Positions 47,888 to 60,506 of a stretch of DNA of 64,000 nucleotides are shown here, piece after piece (positions within the stretch are counted from its first letter, which is position 1; the number at the start of each line of letters is the position of its first letter). Made by a program: the position numbers and the translations under genes. Source of the DNA: Galaxea fascicularis (Eukaryota > Cnidaria > Anthozoa > Scleractinia > Euphylliidae); contig OX419345.1 of NCBI GenBank assembly GCA_948470475.1, positions 19,699,239 to 19,763,238 on the forward strand, given 5' to 3'. Under the pieces are notes generated by a model, which was not told the origin of the DNA, did no database searches, and saw only the letters and a program-made list of their open reading frames with translations.

Positions 47888-49324
47888 CAAATCGGGCCTT
47901 CGTCCATCGCATAAAATTTTCATTTTTTTTTTCGGTCACAAAAAAGGGTTTGATGTTCCTGGAGAACGGTGCAGCCTTTTTAGAAATTTAAATCGTAGAA
48001 TGATGATTACAATGATGGAATACAAAAATATCTAAATTTTGAATTGAGAAATAAGAAATATTGTTTTTTAACCCAGAAAAGTAAGTATTAGGAAGAGTTA
48101 AAATATTGAAACTGGAAATATGTTTTACATGTTGATTTCGCGATAAACCTGCCATACTTGTTAAACTGTTAACTATTCGTCTTCAGCCAATGATGTTTGA
48201 AGAATCATATGTGGGTATTATTTCTCTGATACGTATTCAATTTGATGGGTTTAGTCAACCAGAATGTCATATCACTGTGGTAATAGCTTGGGTAACATTT
48301 GACCTGCATTCTTACATATTCTTAGTGCTAAACTAAATATTTTATCAGAAAATAAAATGCTAACCAATTTTGTGCTATCAAATAACTGTCATGTTACAAA
48401 TTTAAACATTGTGTTACTAACTAATTCTGCCAAAACTTAACTTTATGCTGGAACTTTTATAAGGCAATTTACGTTTTGGTCGACAGAGTTTTTCTCAGTA
48501 AATTCGATTTCTGAGAGTAGGATTGGCGGAATATGTCACCGCGAAAGCCATCCAATTTGATAATTTTACAGTGCAGTGAGTCATAGTGACCACTCAACTT
48601 TTTAATGCGACCAGTCTTCCTGGTTTGAGCATTTGGATCAATCCAGTAGTATCTCCGCACCTATCCCTCCCTAAGGTTACCGTAGACTTTCAGGTCCGCC
48701 ATTTTCTTCAAATTTGGATTTTTCGATTTAAGTAATGATGGAAATGTGGTCTCTAATGTTAAAAAAGAGATCACTGAGAAATAGCGGTTTTATGTTGTGG
48801 CCGGAAGTAAAAATTACCCGTTTGACTGACACTCTTAGTGCTGTTTTCTCGAATCAATTTTTGCTACTTGAAGGGGACACTTTAAAGAGCTAAAACTCAA
48901 AGGGAATTTGTTGATTTGCCCTCGAATTTTGACTGTGTTAACAAAAACGTGCCTGCGAATTTTTTATTTCAAAATATTTTTTCTCAGAGTGATTTTTGTA
49001 CGATGACTTCATATTTTTTTAATGCTTTATCGAAAATGTTCTATAACTTTTCACTGTAATTGAGTATGGCAAAACGCAGACACGATTTTTTAGCGCTTTG
49101 GGTCCGGAAACTGAGGAACAAATTAAATTACGAAAGAGAAAATTCGCTTTGACTTGTAGGTTTGAAAAGGTGATTCGGACGCGCGCATTTAGAGGTCGTG
49201 AAAAATTCGACAATTAATTTTCAAAATTTTTGGTATAATTAGATAGACAGTTCTATAAGCTTTAATTTGATATAAGGGTCCCTTGAAGGGACACGGTAAC
49301 CTTAGCCCAACATGAAAGGCCCTT

Positions 49325-49505
49325 GCAAACGAGGACACATTGTTGCCGACACAAATGTTTCCCCGTTTGCCCGCGCGCGCAATATTTGTTGCGGACACAA
49401 ATGTTTCTGATTTCGTTCAGTAACATTTTGTGTCCGCAACAAATGTTTCCCAGTTTGTGCAGCATGGAAACAATCATGAGCAACAACGTGTCCTCGTTTT
49501 CCAGG
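49325..49505. repeat. Foldback element with ACACAAATGTTTCC motifs
   Basis: The ends AAACGAGGACACATTGTTG and CAACAACGTGTCCTCGTTTT are inverted repeats. The interior carries GACACAAATGTTTC in two forward copies and one complementary copy, GAAACATTTGTTG-like, so internal pairing is extensive. Confidence 0.65.
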
Positions 49506-49618
49506 GCATTAACTTCTTATGACTTGTTGGGTTAGGGGTGAGGTAGGTGCGGAAATGTTGTTCAGTACTAACATTCATCCCAGCTTTTTTTTAAAGGTCT
49601 GAGGATGGAAAAACTTAA

Positions 49619-50138
49619 GGCTGGTTTCTGTATGATCGCTACTATCGCTATGACTGTTGCAATCGCTGAAACAAATAGTTGAGCGGTCGTAGCGATTGTT
49701 TGTTTCCATATGATCGCTACGATCGCTGAGAAAGTAAATGAAGAACATTGTTCGTGCCATTCGTCAAATTCAACATGGCGGCTTTGAATCGTCGACTCCT
49801 GCTTGAAGCTTTTTTTTTTCTACTTATCGGTGTAGAAGACGACGCGAAAGACTAAGACCCATGGATGATGGGTTCGAGAGACCTTCCAGGAGTATGTTGC
49901 TGTCGGAAACGCAGTGCATTCTGGTATTTTTGCTGTCGCTGCGATCGTTGCGATTGCTGGAGAGTGCTTTCCATATGATCGCTGCGATCGCTGAGATAGA
50001 ACTGAAGTCTATCTCAGCGATCGTTGTCGCTCTGATTGCTACGATCGCTACCCATCGCTGGAGAGTGGTTTCCATATGATCGTTACGATCGCTGAACTTG
50101 TTTTTCAGCGATAGTAGCGATCATATGCAAACCAGCCT
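49619..50138. mobile_element. MITE with GGCTGGTTT termini and TTAA flanks
   Basis: The left end GGCTGGTTTCTGTATGATCG and right end CATATGCAAACCAGCC are inverted repeats flanked by TTAA (49615-49618 and 50139-50142). The TTAA target suggests a piggyBac-type origin. The interior is a series of CATATGATCGCTACGATCGC-like palindromic motifs on both strands. Confidence 0.7.
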
Positions 50139-50982
50139 TTAATAACCAGGCCATCGCACGATAACCTCGTTACCAAGGCTTTTGCCTTGAATACTGGAAC
50201 GGCACAATTTTTAGGGGAAAACCCTTGGGAACAAGAACCATAACAACAAGCAAACTAGCAATGAAGAGGAAACGTCACGCCCTTTGGGGCCTAATTAGGA
50301 ATCCAGAAGGCCTGAGTTTAACCGGCCAGATCTCACGGCATTAAGCAACTGTAGAAGTTTTGATAGGTGGAATGCTAATCCATCACAGGCTGCCCAGCAT
50401 GAAATAACTTGGAGTGCTGCTACTTCACCATTGATGGATGAAATGCTAAGAATTCTAGTCCATCACAGTATACCCATCATAAAGCAACCATGCATGTCTT
50501 CATCAGTTCCCTCCTTCCTGGATGATATGCTAACGCATTGCAGAGGCACCATGACAGGGTTGTGCCCTTACGCGATTGTACATTTGAGTGGAGTGAAGAT
50601 ATGAAGAAGATACTTTTTTAAGGAAAGACCAACAAAGTAAAACATGCAAAACTGCTTGGAGCCACCGACCCGTAACGATAACCAACGTCAATTATGCATT
50701 GGTTGCTTTGAGGAAACGACAACATGCTGGTACCTGCTCAAACAACTTTACTGGGTTTGAAAAAATCGATTTACTTAACTGGATCTCGCGAAACAATGGC
50801 AATTACTTGGCCCAGTTCGGGTTATCGCAAGTAAACCGAAGCGAGAGCTAAACAGACCTTAATCTACTTGGAACGTTCACCCCATATGGGTCCCAGTCAT
50901 TTTGTAGTTCATTGTTTTTTCTGAAGATGTTGAGTTGACTGCATAACTTCATTCGATCGAGGGGAACAGCTTATTCTCTGAC

Positions 50983-53900
50983 ATGGAATCAAAAGATCAC
51001 GAGAAACCACATCTCGGTACCAAACGTGGAGATAAAACTTCAACTTTATCAAAAGATTCCAAAGCATTGGGTAAGTATTCCAACGGTTATTAGTTTCAAG
51101 CTGGATTACATAAGCAATTCATGGTACTCGCAATTCGTGGGTGCGCGCGTGAACGAAACACGTTCGTCGGTGTTGTGTTCCAGGGGCCGGATTCCCGTAA
51201 ATTAAGGTGTATCCTAAGTATTGTTTTCTCAGAATAGTCCATTGTTTTGATATCAATAGCCTGTTATTAAACATTACTAAGGATGCATCTTAACTTAAGA
51301 GGGGTCCGTGAATCCAGCAACAGGTTTATAATCGGCACAACTGGATTGAGTGTAAAGGTCTTGCGAAAATCACTGTGGTCTCTTTAATTCTCTGCGTAGG
51401 CGTTCATGCGAAGATGTTTCCAGCATTTTTTGATTTTAAAACGTATTAGTGAAGTTCTAAAAGGGACGTAGATAAGTCTAGTTTGACAAAAGTGAGTCAA
51501 AATTAAGCTGTGGTTAATATTAAGATTTGTCTGCGACACAAGTTCCTTCTGGGCGTAAAATCAAATGAATGTGATTTCTCAAAGGCATGACAAATTATAA
51601 TCATTTTCATTTTCATGTTTTGAAGAAAATTTCTGTACGAATTCACGATTTTTTCATTGATTCCTACTCTTCTTTGTAAAACTGGCCTACAGATGTATCT
51701 AAGGGCTGTAACGGGCCATCCTGCAACTAAAGATGTGGATTCCGAGTCATAATCTTCTTGTTTTGCTTATCATTAAGTAGGAAACGAGGCTACCTACACT
51801 GTGGAAGAAGCAATTGACAAGCTTGGTTATGGGCGGTTTCAAATTAAGCTTATGTTTGTTATCGGCTTGGCTTGGGTAAGTAAAAACCTTTTCTCGTTGT
51901 TCTCGTTAAAAAAAATAACAATTACCAGCAAAATATCTCATTAGTTTTTCTTCCTCTGTAGATGGAAAAGAATAAAATTTATGGATTGCAAATGAATATG
52001 ATCGAAAGTAGACAGATTCGAGAAACAAAAGCCTGGTAGTTGTACTGAACTTAGAAAAAGAAATGCTGGGATTTCTGAAACAACGCAGTATAACCTGACT
52101 AAGGCAAAAGTACCACCAACACCATCGTCATCGTCATCATCATCGTCATCATCATCATAATTATTATCATCATCATCATCATTATCATCTTCCATCTTCG
52201 ATTTCGTCTTACTTGCCCTTGTCCTCTCTCTCTCGTGGTACCCTTAAATCGCGGTTGTCATGATGTTGTGATATCCTGAAAATGTCCTCATGAAGCTTCA
52301 CGTGCACTTGGTTTACAGATCTTTATACTTATCTTTAGATGGCGGACTCAATGGAAGTAACAATTCTAGCAATTGTGTGTCCTGCAATTCGATGTGAATG
52401 GAATTTAGCCACGTGGCAAGAAGCAACAATTACTACGGTAAGGGCATGAACGTTTAATTTATGATAGGTGTAAATAGGTACAGATGATCGTGTGATTGCA
52501 TGCGTGATACAAAAGGAGATATTTAAGAGATGTATAATGTTACTTGCTTAAACCCGTTCTTTGCATCCCTTTTAAAGGTGTGTTTAGTCACATACAGCTA
52601 ATAGAAAAGGTTTGTCCTAAGGCATTTTACAATGGAGAAAACTGTAAATACCTCTTACTAACCGAGTTCGAGGTCCGTACTGTAAGTTTTTTCCCGTTGA
52701 TTTATGGACCAAGCGCGAAGCGTGCGGGCCATACTTCAACGGGAAAAATCGAGGATCAGTCACTTACTGTACGGACCAAGAAAACTAGGTTAGTAAAATA
52801 TTTATTATATTTCTAAGGTTTATCGGGCGCGCGGGAAAAAAAAACTTTCAAATTTAGCGGGCCGACCAATCACAGCGCGCTTGCTAACTGAGAGATATAA
52901 TAATGGTTATTATTTTGCAAGTTTTCAGACACCACATAACGTTCACAATATCTGGAAAATATGAGGAATGGTGCATAACGATCTTTTCACGTTTCTGTTG
53001 TAGGCTGTATTCTCTGGGATGACTGTGAGCACGTGTATCTGGGGCTATGTCTCAGATAACTTTGGAAGAAAGAAGGTAACTTATCTACCCTGTTAAACAA
53101 GAGTATGCAAAAATATATCAAGTCATTTCAATAAAAATAAGAAGATAGCTTTGACGAGTCTGAAAGCTTTTGAAAGCAAAATAATCTCGTTGCTGTACCT
53201 CATAAAATGGGTAGACATCCCTTTTATCAACCTTTTAAACGACTTTTGTTGGGTGAGGTGAAATCCATCAAACTTGCTCAGCTTGCTTAGATACGTCAAC
53301 AGTTCATTCAAATAGTTTGAGTTTAGTGTAAACCCGCCGATATGACGCGCTTGTCCCAAGTCCTTTGTGATCGACTATTGAACTGCTTTTTAGTGTTACT
53401 ATTTTTCTGTGTTCCGCACAGGAAGTTCTGGCTTGTACTGTTGTGGTTTTTTCCGGTGCAGTGCTGAGCACCTTCGCGCCAAACTACTTCTGGATCATGA
53501 CATTTAGCACAGTGGTGGGGCTAGGAATGGGAGGGGTGGCGCAGTGGTAAGACACGTTGATACTAAGTTAACTTAAACTCTGTAACTTAAACGGAGCTTG
53601 TCACATTGTCAAGGTGAAACATTGAAGTGATTCAGACAAGTCGAACTTATGCCTCTGATATGCTATGTCAGTTTGGTCAAGAGTTAGAGCCAATCCCCGC
53701 TCCCCGCCATGTGAACTGGAATTCGTGCTGGGACGGTGACCCTGTAAAACCCTGATAAGGGTCATACTAGAGACGCGTTACTGGTAACTGTTAGCCTGAG
53801 ACACTGTCACGCCTATATAACCCGTTAGTTTTCGCCTCAGGTTTATTTCGAGAATTTTTTCTGTTTTCTAGACACGTCCAAATTTTTATTCGATCTAGCC

Positions 53901-56900
53901 GGCAATAAAGGACATAAGTCACGTTCCCATCCCCGCCCATGTTGCTCTTAAACAAGGCACGGAATTTTCGCATAACAATTGTTTAAACAACTTAGAGTTC
54001 TATGTTTGGTGCTAGCACTTTATTTCTGTAGCCTGCCACTCAGCCAAATGCTATCTAACGCAAAACCTAGTTTGATTGGAACAGGGTACCTTGATGGGGT
54101 GAAACAAAGTACATCCCTAAACATGGCGCGTAGTTTTAAAACCCGCTCTCTCTGATTCACGGACGTTACTTCACTCGTACAGACACAAATTGTGGTTAAT
54201 TTTTGTGTCATTACCTCCGCAGTATGAATCTTTGGGCTGAGTTTCTTCCAAGAAGACGGCGAGGAGTTCTGTTAAATGCTCTATCGGTAAGAATTAGACT
54301 TGATATCAGAAAGCTTTTAAGCAACGAGGACGGCGACGGCAACGAGACACCACATGTTTAATGAGCAAAAAAATCCCGCTGTATGTGCGTTTTACGTTAT
54401 GGTACATTTCTTTGCCGTTCTCTGCAAAACAACAACATGAAATGACCAAATTTTTGGTTTTGTCGTGAACTTGTGCACATGAACACAATCTTTTCTTTCT
54501 TTTTCTTCATTCTAACACCGTTCTTAGTGAATTAGACCTTGGGTAGTTCGCCAGCATTTTCCGAGCCTTAAACAAATTGGAATCAGTAATCTCGAAACAG
54601 TTAAGAACCGAACGGTAAGTTAAGGCTAAGTTACATTTTGAGATGACATTTTCGTTGCCGTCGCCGCTCTGTTACTTGAGCTCCCTAAACTCAGAAATGT
54701 ATACGCAACCTTATAGCACTTGGCGTGTCTCCCTCTTGAAATCTTTAGTATGTACTGCTTACAAATCGCAGGGTTGCTACCAATATTTCAATTGTTTTTT
54801 TTCTTGACAGTTATCATGGTCTCTAGGGTCGTGCATAGAGATAACCATCGCCCTTGTGGTGATGCCTACGCTGGGATGGAGATGGTTGTTTTTCATATCC
54901 TCGCTACCTTTGCTTTTTTTTATTTGTTTAAGTAAGGTGAGTAAAAAGCATTTAATGAATACCGCGTAATGTCGCGATGCTCTGCCCTCGTGTCGTAAGA
55001 ATCATGAAATAGGAAACTCAAATTTGAAGTTTCGAAAGATTTCTTGTTGGATTAGAATCAGTCACCTGCATGCGCTTTATCCCGCTCTCCCTGGACTAGG
55101 AAACTTTGAGACCTGCAAAAGAGACTTGTGGTTGCAAACCAGTGATACGCATAGTTTGCAAACACTAGGTTACGCTACGTTATTTAGGCCTACGTTTAGA
55201 ATTAGCAGCAGAATTGGGTCTACATCAAGAGTTAAACCAGTTTCTTTATTTTCACCAAAACATTGCTTTTCTTTTATGCCTTTGATTTCAAGTTCGTTCC
55301 AGAGTCCCCTCGCTTTTTAATGGCAGCTGGCAAACCAGAAAAAGCACTTTGTATTCTGCAAGAGATAGCGAAAGAAAACAACAAGGAGCTTCCTCCTGGG
55401 GAACTAGTGGTGGCAGAAAAACACGAGGTACTGCCCTGTAAAACAGTTCCACAGTTTGGAGAATTGCGTCCATGATCAGATGGAAGTTATGATGGCTGTC
55501 ATTTTGATTTGCTGTTATTAGGTTCAACGTGGAAGAATCATTGATCTGTTTTCTCCAGAATTCCGAAGATCTACTATTTTATTATGGATCATTTGGTAAG
55601 TTCTTTCCATCCCTTTCACATTTTGAATGCTGAACTTTAAAATTTTCCTTCATCTCTTGATCAGTTCCTTGCTTTTCTTTTCTTTCTATTCCATTAGAAG
55701 CTGGGTTAGGCATTCTTATTTGAAGGAAATTAATTTACGAACCATTATTTATCTTATCTTTATCAAAGGTGACAGAGGTATACAGTCATGTGACTTGAAT
55801 ACTAAGAATTTATTGGTCAGGAAAACGATGAATAATCAATGAATTTTACAATACTTGTTCTCTCTAGGTTCAGTAGTCATTTTGTTATCTATGGTATAGC
55901 ACTCATAACGACAGAGATGTTCTCCAGAGTTGACCCATGCAGAGGTTAGTCAAACTACTATTCACACAGATACTCCAAGAACAATGCAATATCGTCAAAT
56001 GACATGCCCACGTTAGAATTTTTGTGACCTTGCAGTCTTCACGCGAAACTTCCCTGTATCCTCTGCCAAAGTTCAAGAGGGTGGTAGTCTTGATGACAAA
56101 AACAATGTGCAGAAAGAAGTGATGGTGGGCTGAATCCTTGACGCCCAAACTACGACCAGTGCATCCCTTTCAGCCCGGAGGACGCTCCAAAGAATGTCAG
56201 GGCGAGGACGCAATCCCTCACCCGATTATACCAGTCGTCTAGCAGGATCTGTGACAAACTGGAAAATCATTTCGTATGGAAGAGTTGTTTCTTTTATCGT
56301 AGGGTCTTTCATGTGTCATATTTGCAGATCTTTTAGTTTTTGTATGTAATTATAGGTATCAATCCCCAGGGGACCCATAGTGAAGAAAGTCACGATGGAC
56401 CCCACGGATCCAGTCCTTGTAAACAGTTAGATTATAAAGACTATGCCAACTACTTGATAGTCATGTCTGGCGATCTGTTAGGTACGTGTCTACTTAACTT
56501 TTGTTTTCTAACAACACGACAAATATGCCCTCCTTAAGGGTACATTAATGCATTTTTCTCTGTCCTCGCTGACTAATGCAGAGTACAACACAGGTTCAAC
56601 AACAAAAGGCTTCATATTTTTAACGGCGAGCACATACTCTCCACTTTTTTTTTTTTCATACCGCAAATCAGTGACGCAATACATGTCACGCAACATATCA
56701 CACAAAGATGCAAAACATCGTCACGCTGAAGTATTTTTCTTCACGATTAGCCCACGTGCAAACTTGCGAAAGTTGTGCTTAGATTCTCGTTTCTTCCTCC
56801 TCATCTGTGAAGCTACCCTAAAGGCTTTGCAAATGCTTCCAACGGTTTTGGTCAGCAGCATTCAAGTATTGTCCTGTCCAATTTTTTTGGCGCTCATAGT

Positions 56901-59556
56901 GTTGGCAGTTGGTACAACAACATCCACCAATAGAGTGTTTCACTCATGTGACTTTCAGCCATATTGATTCACTGGAACAAAAGAAGCTATTCGCATAAAA
57001 ATAGAATGCAATTCCCAGAGGTTTGATTTGAGACATCAACATGGCCGCCGTGACGTCATGTGAAAACACTCTAAAGCCGACAGCTCGCAAGAGCACCCAA
57101 CATGCTGTTCAAACACATACAACATGTTGGACCCAACATTTTTGGATTGATCACTTTGGCCAGTAATGACGTGAGCTTTCAGTGCGTGGGGCTTTCGTGG
57201 ATGTTTGGACCAAACTGCCACACTAATAGTATTCTTCAAAGTTTTGTTTTCACAAACAACAATGTTCTTTCTTTTCCATTTCTCCTCTAGGTTTAGTTTT
57301 TATATTTTTCATGGTGGACAAAATAGGTAGAAAAATGGTTCAACTAGTGGCTTTTGTAGGAAGCGCAGTTTTTCTAACAGCATTGTTCATTTGCACAAGA
57401 AGGTGAGTTTTTGTCCTTGGTTTCCTGTCCGTTCTTTCATTTCACTTTCAATTCTGGCCTGTGAATCAAATGTTTCTTGCGGCATTGGGCTCAACTGTGC
57501 TATAGAACCAATGTCAGATCTTTTTACTTTATACTGTCTACCACACTTCGATGTTGTGCATGTGCTTAAGTCATGATTCCTCTGCTGCCAGAAGTAAATT
57601 TGGAAAGTTGAAAAGTCCCCAAAATTCATCTGATATTCTTTCTTAATATGACAAGTTTTGGTTACGAGGCTAAAGCACGAACCTTCAGTATGCAAACACT
57701 ACTCGCACCATTTCATAAACCCGCTCATGAATAGTATAATTGATTGGTCGTCTTTTTCACCAGCCGTTTATCAACCACTATGTTTTTGTACGGTTCGCGC
57801 CTTTTCATCAGTATAGCTGACATGTGTGGTTATGTATACACCCCAGAAGTATATCCCACAAGCATGCGAGGTATTGGCTTGGGAGCATGCTCTGGAGCAG
57901 CACGGGTGGGATGTATGATAACTCCTTTTGTTGCCATGGTGAGTAATTCAAAAGACAATATAAGTACCACATGAAAATGGAAAATTTTAAGGTGGCTCTG
58001 AGTCCTTTCCTATATTTTGACTTTGCAATAAGTTGTACCTTATGCTAATTATTTCTTGATAATAGAAGGTGGGGCTCACAGAGCTCTTTTTAAATTATTA
58101 CCACTTAAAGCTAGAGTTAGTGGTGTTTAATAAATAACCTGTAAGGTGGAAAAACGTTTATTACTTTTTCACTTTATTACTTGTTCTTGTTCATGATTGG
58201 GTATTTCTTTGAGACTTTTACGAGGGAAACAACTTATTTAGACTGGTAGTGATAATTCATGTTAGCCATCTTAACCACTGAAAGCGCGAAAAATAAAATA
58301 TCGCAATAGACTTGATGTGCCTTGGCTTCGCGTAGTTGATCACTGTTCTAAGAAGCACGGATGAATGGATTTGTTCGAAAAGGATTTCAACAGCACGGAG
58401 GTGTTTCTAAGAGAAAAAGATCTACAGAACATTTTCTCAATCAGAACGCCCACAGTGTTGAGTTATTTCGACAATTATTTAAAAATTGAGTCCCGTAGTA
58501 GCCAATACATACGCATGATTAACGAAGATTCGTTTGGTCTGCAAACTGAACGATTTCCGCTATAAATAAGCCTTGACAGGTGAAACAGCGATAAATGAAT
58601 CAAAGTTGGAACTGATCCTTTAAGCGTTCAGGAAGATACGCTTCGTCTTCATTCCCTCTCCAGGTTTTAATGCCGCAGTCCATACAGCTATCACTTGGTT
58701 TGTACAGCGGTTTTTCTATCCTGGGCATACTCACTGTTCTTCTGCTTCCTATTGAAACCAAAGGACGAGCGTTGCAAGTAAGGAAAATTGCTCGTTACTA
58801 AATTTTCTTACATTTTAGATTTTACACTAAAATTAGTTGCTATGTGGGAATCGTTTGCATGATGGAAAGTCCCACTTTGGAAGGCATTTTTACGTAACCT
58901 TTCAAACCCCAAGGGTGATCAGCATCAAATTTCTCCTTGTAGTATCAACGCTTTATAAAGCAGAGTGGTCATGAGAATTAAGGACAGGATCACATAAGGT
59001 GACTTGATATTTTAACAATTTCGCCCTACTATGTGTAAGGGTAACAAATGAGAATTTAAATTTTGATTTAGGGTTTAAGGGTTAACAAAGAGGCTTATCA
59101 AATGAAGAATGATCGTCGCAGTTGTAATCGCAATTTTTACAATTGCGTAAAGAGGCCTGAAAAAAATTCAGGACTTCAAGTCATTCAGGACCTAAAGTCC
59201 TGAATTTTTTTTAGGCTTCTTTACGCAATTCTAAAAATTGCGATTACAACTGCGACGATCATTCTTCATTTGATTTCATATCCGCAGTTCACGTATGATT
59301 TCTTTCATATGCATTATTCAAAGAGGCTTATGTCCACGGTTGACTGTAAAAAGAAACGAAATTTTATTGATACGTTTTTGGGTTGTTTTCAGAGTAATTC
59401 AGCGAAATTGCAAATCACAATCATTGATTTCTTAGCTAGTTTTGTATGCAGTTTTGTAAGTAGTGATTTAAAGGGAGTTTAAACAGCAAGCTGGTAAAAG
59501 TCAATTCACGGTTATAATTATTTTCCATTCCTGTGCTTTAATTGCAGGATTATTAA
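50983..59556 (+). CDS. SVOP: SVOP-like major facilitator transporter
   Basis: Exons 50983-51070, 51781-51875, 52339-52437, 53004-53075, 53422-53546, 54223-54286, 54811-54936, 55293-55427, 55522-55595, 55868-55944, 56356-56481, 57291-57402, 57764-57938, 58664-58777 and a terminal 59548-59556 give 1491 nt, 496 aa. All phases agree. The product belongs to the SV2/SVOP branch of 12-pass MFS transporters, found on synaptic vesicles and other membranes; substrates are poorly known. Seen here: [17 protein letters not shown], which opens the fold, the family TM1 text [15 protein letters not shown], the loop 2-3 motif [11 protein letters not shown] at 108-118, [28 protein letters not shown] from residue 224, a long Cys-containing loop after TM7, the second-half motif [26 protein letters not shown] and the C-terminal [11 protein letters not shown]. 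The last exon adds only two residues and a stop and is the least certain. SVOPL is the alternative name; length fits it slightly better. Confidence 0.94.
52120..52195. repeat. (ATC)n trinucleotide repeat
   Basis: An interrupted CATCGTCATCATCATC tract in SVOP intron 2. It creates a false Asp-rich minus ORF. Confidence 0.95.
52655..52796. repeat. Palindromic MITE, TTACTAACC ... GGTTAGTAA
   Basis: The termini TTACTAACC and GGTTAGTAA, with inner GGTCCGTACTGTAAG and CTTACTGTACGGACC, form a foldback. TTTTTCCCGTTGA / TCAACGGGAAAAA form a second inner pairing. It lies in SVOP intron 3. Confidence 0.8.
56933..57071. mobile_element. Intact MITE, GAGTGTTTCAC termini with TA target
   Basis: GAGTGTTTCACTCATGTGAC at left and the complement of ATGTGAAAACACTC at right are flanked by TA on both sides, as in Tc1/mariner insertions. 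The right arm has GACATCAACATGGCCGCCGT followed by GACGTCATGTG. It is related to 9250-9432 and 10346-10525. It lies in an SVOP intron. Confidence 0.8.
59097..59272. repeat. Long foldback element, AAATGAAGAATGATCG arms
   Basis: The left arm TCAAATGAAGAATGATCGTC and right arm ending GACGATCATTCTTCATTTGA pair over about 80 bp, with TTCAGGACT / AGTCCTGAA at the inner end. It lies in the last SVOP intron. Confidence 0.85.
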
Positions 59557-60100
59557 AGCGGTTTTGTTGGTCTCAAATTCAACTACCAAGAAGATGCAAA
59601 TAACACGGAAATACCGCCAACGGAAGAGATATGTTGTAGTTTAAATTTTTTCCTGGTTTAAAATTTGTTGAACGAGTTTAGTTTTTATTTTCCTTTGTTT
59701 CAGATTATGATTATGAATTTGACACAAAGGAAACTAAAAATTAAACTGGTTCAAAAATTTTCAAATCAAGAAGACATGTAAACCACAACAGATACTTCGT
59801 GGTAGGAAAGACTTCCATTGGTGGCAAGCCTTGAGATAACGACATCTGCAATTATAGAAACAGGAGAATGCTATTTTCAATCAATCATAAGTTTTTAAAA
59901 TACTTTTCTCTTCTCAGATTACAGAGCTTTTGATTTGAAATAAACGGTTACGTGCAACCTGAGCCTCGACTGTATAGCATAATTTAAATGTTACTTTTTT
60001 GATATGAAAATATAAGGGTTTTTTTTTTTATCTTTTCTCGTACAAATCAAGTGATGGGAAATCACATTCACAGTGATATGAAACCTTTGTGAATTATACT

Positions 60101-60139
60101 ATAAATAAATAAATAAATATATAAATAAATAAATAAATA
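60101..60139. repeat. (AAAT)n microsatellite
   Basis: About nine ATAA units with one ATAT interruption. Confidence 0.9.
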
Positions 60140-60283
60140 ATGCTGAATAGAAAACAGCGGCGGGTCTTCGGAAAAGGAGAGAACTTCTCGTTTGCCTTAT
60201 TTTTCTCAGAATTTTTTCTGTCCCGAGTCCCTCTTTCTTACCCTTTGACTCCAGTTAACTACTCTTTGTCAGCTGTCCTTGGG

Positions 60284-60506
60284 CCTGTTTCTCGAATCTC
60301 CCGAAAATTCGGGACAGAAAATCCATTTCCAAAAGTGTAATCCACTTATTCTAAAAACCTGGTCTTTTACTATGATTTCAAGATAGGAAAGGGTAACTTC
60401 GTTGCAAAATTTCATGCCTGGAAACGTCTTTGCTTTTCAGATACGTAGAACATTATGGCACCCGAAATAGGCTCGAAAAGTTTCGGGTGTTTCGAGAAAC
60501 GCACGC
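60284..60506. repeat. MITE-like element, CCTGTTTCTCGAA / TTTCGAGAAAC ends
   Basis: The left end CCTGTTTCTCGAATCTCCCG pairs with the complement of the right end CGGGTGTTTCGAGAAACGC. Borders are approximate. Confidence 0.6.

Larger units (their letters stand above)
47888..50982. other. Repeat-rich spacer between C11orf54 and SVOP genes
   Basis: An AATAAA at about 48353 may end the C11orf54 transcript. A 63-codon minus ORF (48469-48660) is not recognised. Foldback elements occupy 49325-49505 and 49619-50138. A degenerate repeat with GGAATGCTAATCCATCACAG-like text recurs three times at about 50360-50530. No gene was supported. Confidence 0.5.

Noticed and set aside
51941..52195. Asp-rich 84-codon minus ORF
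   Set aside because: Same kind of trinucleotide repeat artefact in an SVOP intron.
54720..54935. 71-codon ORF as read in its own frame
   Set aside because: The real coding frame of exon 54811-54936 is a different one that gives the SVOP text MPTLGWRWL.
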